Below are positions 59,057-64,000 of a stretch of 64,000 bases of DNA, one piece after another. Each line of letters starts with the position of its first letter. Position 1 is the first letter of the stretch. The notes beneath the pieces are model-generated. The model did not search any database. It was given only the letters and a program-made list of their open reading frames with translations, and was not told the DNA's origin. The stretch comes from Streptomyces globosus (GTDB taxonomy: Bacteria; Actinomycetota; Actinomycetes; Streptomycetales; Streptomycetaceae): contig NZ_CP030862.1 of NCBI RefSeq assembly GCF_003325375.1, positions 1,305,501-1,369,500 on the forward strand. Reading direction: 5' to 3'. The translations under genes and the position numbers were made by a program.

Positions 59057-60679
59057 ATGACGACGACACAGGCCACCGCGCCCGTGCAGGGACCCGACGA
59101 CGGCTTCCACGTCTTCGACACGACCCTGCGCGACGGCGCCCAGCGCGAGGGCATCAACCTCACCGTCGCGGACAAGCTGACCATCGCCCGGCACCTGGAC
59201 GACTTCGGAGTGGGCTTCATCGAGGGCGGCTGGCCCGGCGCCAACCCCCGCGACACCGAGTTCTTCGCCCGCGCCCGCGCCGAGATCGACTTCAGGCACG
59301 CCAAGCTCGTCGCCTTCGGCGCGACCCGGCGGGCCGGCGGCACCGCCGCCGAGGACCCGCAGGTGCGGGCCCTCCTGGAGTCCGGCGCGCCGGTGATCAC
59401 CCTCGTCGCGAAGTCCCACGACCGGCACGTCGAACTCGCCCTGCGCACCACCCTCGAAGAGAACCTGGAGATGGTCCGCGACACCGTCTCCCACCTCGTG
59501 GCCGCCGGCCGCCGCGTCTTCGTCGACTGCGAGCACTTCTTCGACGGCTACCGGGCCAACGCCGAGTACGCCAAGGCCGTGGTCCGCACCGCCCACGAGG
59601 CCGGCGCCGACGTCGTCATCCTCTGCGACACCAACGGCGGCATGCTGCCCGCGCAGATCACCGCCACCGTCTCCACGGTCCTCGCCGACACCGGAGCCCG
59701 CCTCGGCATCCACGCCCAGGACGACACCGGCTGCGCCGTCGCCAACACCCTCGCCGCCGTCGACGCGGGCGCCACGCACGTCCAGTGCACCGCGAACGGC
59801 TACGGCGAGCGCGTCGGCAACGCCAACCTCTTCCCGGTCGTCGCCGCCCTGGAGATCAAGTACGGCCGGCGCGTCCTGCCCGACGGCGCCCTCGCCGAGA
59901 TGACCCGCATCTCGCACGCCATCGCCGAGGTCGTCAACCTCACCCCCTCCACGCACCAGCCGTACGTCGGCGTCTCCGCCTTCGCGCACAAGGCCGGCCT
60001 GCACGCCTCCGCCATCAAGGTCGACCCCGACCTCTACCAGCACATCGACCCCGAGCGCGTCGGCAACACCATGCGCATGCTGGTCTCCGACATGGCCGGC
60101 CGCGCCTCCATCGAGCTCAAGGGCAAGGAGCTCGGCGTCGACCTCGGCGGCGACCGCGCCCTGATCGCCCGCGTCGTCGAGCGCGTCAAGGAGCGGGAGC
60201 TCGCCGGCTACACGTACGAGGCGGCCGACGCCTCCTTCGAGCTGCTGCTGCGGGCCGAGGCCGAGGGCCGCGCCCGCCGGTACTTCCGCACCGAGTCCTG
60301 GCGCGCGATCGTGGAGGACCGCCCGGACGGCACCCACGCCAACGAGGCCACCGTGAAGCTGTGGGCCAAGGGCGAGCGGATCGTCGCCACCGCGGAGGGC
60401 AACGGCCCCGTCAACGCCCTGGACCGGGCGCTGCGGGTGGCCCTGGAGCGCTTCTACCCGCAGCTGGCCAAGTTCGAGCTGACCGACTACAAGGTGCGCA
60501 TCCTGGAGGGCACGCACGGCACGGAGTCCACGACCCGCGTGCTGATCTCCACCACGGACGGCGTCCGCGAGTGGAACACGGTGGGCGTCGCGCCCAACGT
60601 GATCGCAGCCTCCTGGCAGGCCCTGGAGGACGCCATCACGTACGGGCTGCTGCATGCGGGGGTCGAGCCGGCCGAGTAG
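59057..60679 (+). CDS. cimA: Citramalate synthase
   Basis: 540 aa DRE-TIM enzyme making citramalate from pyruvate and acetyl-CoA, giving 2-ketobutyrate for isoleucine without threonine. FDTTLRDGAQREG, GFIEGGWPGANPRD, metal site LGIHAQDDTGCAVAN, TANGYGERVGNANL, then the C-terminal LeuA-type allosteric domain (about 420-530). Homocitrate/isopropylmalate synthases are relatives, but the GG-WPG-NP motif marks the CimA group. ATG with AGGAG at 10 nt. Confidence 0.94.
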   Translation: MTTTQATAPVQGPDDGFHVFDTTLRDGAQREGINLTVADKLTIARHLDDFGVGFIEGGWPGANPRDTEFFARARAEIDFRHAKLVAFGATRRAGGTAAEDPQVRALLESGAPVITLVAKSHDRHVELALRTTLEENLEMVRDTVSHLVAAGRRVFVDCEHFFDGYRANAEYAKAVVRTAHEAGADVVILCDTNGGMLPAQITATVSTVLADTGARLGIHAQDDTGCAVANTLAAVDAGATHVQCTANGYGERVGNANLFPVVAALEIKYGRRVLPDGALAEMTRISHAIAEVVNLTPSTHQPYVGVSAFAHKAGLHASAIKVDPDLYQHIDPERVGNTMRMLVSDMAGRASIELKGKELGVDLGGDRALIARVVERVKERELAGYTYEAADASFELLLRAEAEGRARRYFRTESWRAIVEDRPDGTHANEATVKLWAKGERIVATAEGNGPVNALDRALRVALERFYPQLAKFELTDYKVRILEGTHGTESTTRVLISTTDGVREWNTVGVAPNVIAASWQALEDAITYGLLHAGVEPAE

Positions 60680-60697
60680 GACCCGGGCCCGGGTCCT
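60678..60697 (+). terminator. 20-bp perfect palindrome after cimA
   Basis: AGGACCCGGGCCCGGGTCCT starts within the cimA stop codon and is followed by TTGCC and another CCCGGG-rich stretch. Probable terminator. Confidence 0.75.
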
Positions 60698-60735
60698 TGC
60701 CGGGGCCCGGGATCCGGATACGCATGACTCGTTCG

Positions 60736-60760
60736 GAAATCACCCGTTTCGGGTAGTTTC
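60736..60760 (+). promoter_or_regulatory. Leaderless promoter inside a 25-bp imperfect palindrome
   Basis: GAAATCACCCG (60736-60746) and CGGGTAGTTTC (60750-60760) are complementary except at two positions and enclose TTT. The -10 TAGTTT (60754-60759) lies inside the right arm, 6 nt before the ATG. Candidate repressor site. Confidence 0.55.
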
Positions 60761-60765
60761 TGGGT

Positions 60766-62064
60766 ATGAGGACCAGGCTGATATCCGTGTTCGCCGGTCT
60801 GCTGCTGTCCCTGTCCGCGGCTGCCCTCGCGGCCGCCCCGCAGGCCTCGGCGGCGACCGGCCCCGCCGCGGTCGCGGAGGCCTTCGAGCAGGGCCCCGTC
60901 TACGTCGACCCCAGAGCCGCCGGCCAGCTCTCCCGGGAGGAGGCCGACGCGCTCGCGCAGAAGATCGAGGACGCGGACAAGCCGGTGTTCGTCGCCGTCC
61001 TGCCCGCCACCGGCGAGTTCCCGCCCGACAGCGTGCTGCGCACCGTCCGGGCCCAGACGGGCATGGCCGGCGTCTACGCGATCCGGCTCGGCGACGGCTT
61101 CGACGCCGCAGCGGACCGGGCCGTCATGCCGGCGAGCACCGTGCGCAGCCTCACCGACGCGGTGAAGGCCGGCGGGCCGGTGGACGCCGCCACCCAGCTC
61201 GACAACTTCGTCGACCAGGCCCTCGCCGAGGCCAGGGGCAGCGCCCCCGCCTCCTGGCACGGCGGGACCGCCGGCAGCGTCCCCGTCGGCGGACTGGTGA
61301 CCCTCGGCGTCCTCGCCCTGGCGGGCGGCGGCGGGGCGTACGCGGTCTCGCGGCGGCGCCGCCGCAGGCGCGAGGAAGAGGAGCGCGAGGCCGTCGAGAA
61401 GCTGCGGGTCGTCGTCGACGAGGACATCACCGCCTTCGGCGAGGAACTCGACCGGCTCGACTTCCACCCTGGAGAGCCCGGCGCCGACGACGCCATGCGC
61501 ACCGACTACGCCCGCGCCCTCGACGCGTACGAGCAGGCCAAGGACATCATGGCCGCCGTCGCCCGGCCCGACGAGGTCAGGGGCGTCACCGAGGCCCTGG
61601 AGGACGGCCGCTTCGCACTCGCCCGGCTCGACGCGCGGCGGCGCGGAGCCCCGCTGCCCGAGCGGAGGCCGCCCTGCTTCTTCGACCCGCGCCACGGGCC
61701 GAGCACCCAGGACGCCGAGTGGACGCCGCCCGGCGGGACGCCGCGCAGCGTGCCGGTGTGCGCGGCGGACGCGGTCCGGCTGAGCGAGGGCCGGGACCCG
61801 GCGGTGCGGACGGTCGACACCGAGTACGGGCCGCGCCCCTACTACGACGCCGGCCCCGTCTACGGCCCCTGGGCCGGCGGGTACTTCGGCGGCGGCCTGC
61901 TCCCCGGCCTGCTGATGGGCACGATGCTGGGCTCGATGATGGCCGGCCCGGCCTACGCTTCGGACTACGGCGGCGGCTTCGAAGGCGGCGACTTCGGCGG
62001 CTCGGACTTCGGCGGCGGAGACTTCTTCGGAGGCGGCGGCTTCGACGGCGGGGGCGGCTTCTAG
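60766..62064 (+). CDS. Membrane-anchored protein with signal peptide and Gly-rich C-terminus
   Basis: 432 aa, not assigned to a characterised family. Signal peptide (residues 1-30), an extracellular domain of about 140 residues, a membrane helix at about 172-194 followed by a run of arginines, a cytoplasmic helical region (about 200-285), a Pro-rich segment with two cysteines (CFFDPRHGP; VPVCAADAV), and a second hydrophobic patch (GGLLPGLLMGTMLGSMMAG) ahead of a tail of Gly-Gly-Asp-Phe repeats. The layout resembles TPM-domain-type membrane proteins. Confidence 0.7.
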   Translation: MRTRLISVFAGLLLSLSAAALAAAPQASAATGPAAVAEAFEQGPVYVDPRAAGQLSREEADALAQKIEDADKPVFVAVLPATGEFPPDSVLRTVRAQTGMAGVYAIRLGDGFDAAADRAVMPASTVRSLTDAVKAGGPVDAATQLDNFVDQALAEARGSAPASWHGGTAGSVPVGGLVTLGVLALAGGGGAYAVSRRRRRRREEEEREAVEKLRVVVDEDITAFGEELDRLDFHPGEPGADDAMRTDYARALDAYEQAKDIMAAVARPDEVRGVTEALEDGRFALARLDARRRGAPLPERRPPCFFDPRHGPSTQDAEWTPPGGTPRSVPVCAADAVRLSEGRDPAVRTVDTEYGPRPYYDAGPVYGPWAGGYFGGGLLPGLLMGTMLGSMMAGPAYASDYGGGFEGGDFGGSDFGGGDFFGGGGFDGGGGF

Positions 62065-62072
62065 CCGCCCCC
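62050..62072. terminator. Hairpin spanning the stop codon
   Basis: GGGGGCGGC (62050-62058) and GCCGCCCCC (62064-62072) around the TAG of the membrane protein gene, in the 33-bp convergent gap before the YceI gene. Confidence 0.65.
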
Positions 62073-62097
62073 GGGAGGTCCGATGCCCCGTGCCGCG

Positions 62098-62712
62098 TCA
62101 GGCGGCCGGGTTCTGCCTGACCGCCGAGATGTCGAAGGTCAGCTTCACCTTGTCGCTGACCATGACGCCGCCGGCCTCCAGCGCGGCGTTCCAGGTCAGG
62201 CCCCAGTCGGAGCGCAGGATCTCGGCGGTGCCCTCGAAGCCGACGCGCTCGTTGCCGTAGGGGTCGGTGGCGGCGCCGCCGAACTCCAGGTCGATCGAGA
62301 GGGGGCGGGTCACGTCCTTGATGGTCAGGTCGCCGGTCATCCGGTACGTGTCCGCGCCGATCCGGGCCGCCGACGTGGACCGGAAGGCCATCAGCGGGAA
62401 CTGCTCCGCGGCGAAGAAGTCCTCGCCCCGCAGGTGGGCGTCGCGGTCGCCGATGCCCGTGTCGACCGAGGCGGTCTTGACGTCGATGGAGGCGGTGGAG
62501 CGCGACGGGTCGCCGCCGTCCAGGTGCAGCGAGCCCGAGTAGTCGCCGAAGCTGCCGCGGACGTTGGTCACCATCGCGTGGCGGACGGTGAAGCCGATGC
62601 TGCTGTGCGCGGCGTCGATGGCGTAGTCGCCGGTCAGGGCGGCCAGCGCCGGGTCGGCGGCGGGGACGTTCCGGGGGACGGCCTGCTCGGTGCGCCGGGT
62701 GAAGATGCCCAT
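62098..62712 (-). CDS. YceI family protein
   Basis: 204 aa lipocalin-like beta barrel that binds polyisoprenoid or amide lipids. Core: YAIDAAHSSIGFTVRHAMVT (about 47-66), SASIDVKTASVDTGIGDRDAH-type segment, FPLMAFRST, MTGDLTIKDVTRPLSIDLEF and FEGTAEILRSDWGL. No signal peptide, so cytoplasmic in this form. ATG 62712 has GAGGAG upstream. Paired heptad repeats in its promoter suggest a dedicated regulator. Confidence 0.9.
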   Translation of the reverse strand: MGIFTRRTEQAVPRNVPAADPALAALTGDYAIDAAHSSIGFTVRHAMVTNVRGSFGDYSGSLHLDGGDPSRSTASIDVKTASVDTGIGDRDAHLRGEDFFAAEQFPLMAFRSTSAARIGADTYRMTGDLTIKDVTRPLSIDLEFGGAATDPYGNERVGFEGTAEILRSDWGLTWNAALEAGGVMVSDKVKLTFDISAVRQNPAA

Positions 62713-62732
62713 GGTGGTGCTCCTCGTAGTTG

Positions 62733-62783
62733 GTTCAATGTTCAACGACATCCACACTAGGAGCATTCCGTTTAACTTTCAAC
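62733..62783 (-). promoter_or_regulatory. Paired heptad repeats at the YceI promoter
   Basis: On the plus strand GTTCAATGTTCAAC (62733-62746) and GTTTAACTTTCAAC (62770-62783) are related 14-mers, each two 7-bp units. On the minus strand TAGTGT (62759-62754) between them is a likely -10. The low GC content stands out. Confidence 0.55.
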
Positions 62784-62954
62784 TTCTACGCCTCGGCGGT
62801 GCGGCTTTTATGGAGATCCCACAATCGGTACGGGTCTCAGATGGTGGTCTCCCTGCACTCGTCCGTGGTTCTGTGCGGGCCGGACAGCGGAACACGGCCG
62901 AGACTGTGCGGAACCAACGGAGGATTTCCATGGTGCGCTTCGTAAGGTCAGTAC

Positions 62955-64000
62955 ATGACCGTTGTGGACCAGACCCCCAGCGAGCCGACGGACGCCCGCG
63001 GGCGCGTGGCCGAGCTGCACTCCCTGCGCGAGCAGGCGCGGCGTGGACCCAGTGACCGCGCCACCGAGGCCCAGCACGCCAAGGGCAAGCTGACGGCCCG
63101 CGAGCGCATCGCGCTCCTGCTCGACGAGGGCTCCTTCAAGGAGGTCGAGCAGCTGCGCCGCCACCGGGCGAGCGGCTTCGGCCTGGAGGCGAAGAAGCCC
63201 TACACGGACGGCGTCGTCACCGGCTGGGGAACGGTCGAGGGCCGCACGGTCTTCGTCTACGCCCACGACTTCCGCATCTTCGGCGGCGCGCTCGGCGAGG
63301 CCCACGCCACCAAGATCCACAAGATCATGGACATGGCCATCGCCGCCGGAGCCCCGCTGGTCTCCCTCAACGACGGTGCCGGCGCCCGCATCCAGGAGGG
63401 CGTCTCCGCCCTCGCCGGATACGGCGGCATCTTCCAGCGCAACACCCGGGCCTCCGGCGTCATCCCGCAGATCTCGGTCATGCTCGGCCCCTGCGCCGGC
63501 GGCGCCGCGTACTCGCCGGCCCTCACGGACTTCGTGTTCATGGTCCGCGACACCTCGCAGATGTTCATCACCGGACCCGACGTCGTCCGCGCCGTCACCG
63601 GCGAGGAGATCTCCCAGAACGGCCTCGGCGGTGCGGACGTGCACGCCGAGACCTCCGGCGTCGCGCACTTCGCGTACGACGACGAGGAGACCTGCATCTC
63701 CGAGGTCCGCTACCTCATCTCGATGCTCCCCTCGAACAACCGCGAGAACCCGCCCGTCCACGAGACCGCCGACCCCGCCGACCGGCGCTCGGACGTCCTG
63801 CTGGACCTGGTCCCCGCGGACGGCAACCGCCCGTACGACATGCACAAGGTCATCGAGGAGCTCGTCGACGACGGCGACGTCCTGGAGATCCACGAGCGCT
63901 GGGCCCGCAACATCATCTGTGCTCTCGCCCGCCTCGACGGCCAGGTCGTCGGCATCGTCGCGAACCAGCCCGCCCACCTCGCGGGCGTCCTCGACATCGA
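62955..64000 (+). CDS. accB: Acyl-CoA carboxylase beta (carboxyltransferase) subunit, 3' truncated
   Basis: At least 348 aa; runs off the window. Transfers carboxyl from biotin to acetyl/propionyl-CoA. KGKLTARERIALLLDEGSF, HRASGFGLEAKKPYTDGVVT, DFRIFGGALGEAHATKIHKI, NDGAGARIQEGV (oxyanion hole) and MLGPCAGGAAYSPALTDFVF are typical of AccB/PccB. Leaderless: TAAGGT (62943-62948) then 6 nt and ATG. The symbol rests on recalled synteny with S. coelicolor accB; pccB is the alternative. Confidence 0.93.
   Translation, partial: MTVVDQTPSEPTDARGRVAELHSLREQARRGPSDRATEAQHAKGKLTARERIALLLDEGSFKEVEQLRRHRASGFGLEAKKPYTDGVVTGWGTVEGRTVFVYAHDFRIFGGALGEAHATKIHKIMDMAIAAGAPLVSLNDGAGARIQEGVSALAGYGGIFQRNTRASGVIPQISVMLGPCAGGAAYSPALTDFVFMVRDTSQMFITGPDVVRAVTGEEISQNGLGGADVHAETSGVAHFAYDDEETCISEVRYLISMLPSNNRENPPVHETADPADRRSDVLLDLVPADGNRPYDMHKVIEELVDDGDVLEIHERWARNIICALARLDGQVVGIVANQPAHLAGVLDI

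Overview
This is a chromosomal core segment of a Streptomyces-type actinomycete. The evidence is very high GC with strongly GC-biased third codon positions, GTG and TTG starts, 4-bp GTGA/ATGA overlaps, many leaderless promoters, two BldD-like boxes, a DtxR/DmdR-type iron box, and a gene order that resembles, from memory, the S. coelicolor SCO5478-SCO5535 interval. No IS element, prophage, CRISPR array, tRNA or rRNA gene was seen.

Layout. 1-3021: end of a Dpp/Opp-type oligopeptide ABC transporter operon (partial permease, two ATPases). 3183-10015: TRIC-like membrane protein, acyl-CoA thioesterase, cysteine desulfurase and mnmA (a tRNA thiolation pair) with a Tat-exported amidase gene between them, quinone oxidoreductase, GlxA-type regulator. 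10153-15843: secreted FG-GAP-like protein, then an SDR, a core-MetE-like protein and ligA. 16229-22171: the c-di-GMP protein RmdB, then gatC-gatA-82-aa protein-gatB. 22258-26374 (minus): an iron-box operon (cytoplasmic penicillin-acylase-family Ntn hydrolase plus siderophore-type acyltransferase) preceded by a DinB protein and a GNAT. 26430-33010: cupin, MMPL exporter, DUF6191-like peptide, PQQ-type sugar dehydrogenase lipoprotein, aldo/keto reductase, 2-hydroxyacid dehydrogenase. 33073-41791: a GGDEF protein behind two BldD-like boxes, then ilvB-ilvN-ilvC under a classical attenuator, then serA. 41877-45985: PucR regulator divergent from proline dehydrogenase and P5C dehydrogenase. 46069-49784: nitroreductase, an AAC(2')-type acetyltransferase, and an MDR reductase with a divergent LysR regulator. 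50054-52703: a 44-aa peptide gene, leuB, ilvE. 52800-58773: 54-aa peptide, NCS1 permease, fused ureAB, ureC, agmatine deiminase, TetR regulator. 58817-60679: an attenuated cimA. 60766-64000: membrane protein, YceI protein, and the start of an acyl-CoA carboxylase beta subunit.

How they work together. Branched-chain amino acid synthesis dominates the right half: ilvBNC, leuB, ilvE and cimA, with two separate ribosome-mediated attenuators. The cimA attenuator is especially convincing because the antiterminator and terminator helices can be drawn explicitly. Nitrogen salvage is the second theme (proline degradation, urease-like enzyme, agmatine deiminase, NCS1 uptake). Two c-di-GMP enzymes connect the segment to development. 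The most unusual units are the iron-box acylase/acyltransferase operon and the orphan urease locus with a changed active-site flap. All family assignments were made by reading motifs; no database search was run.
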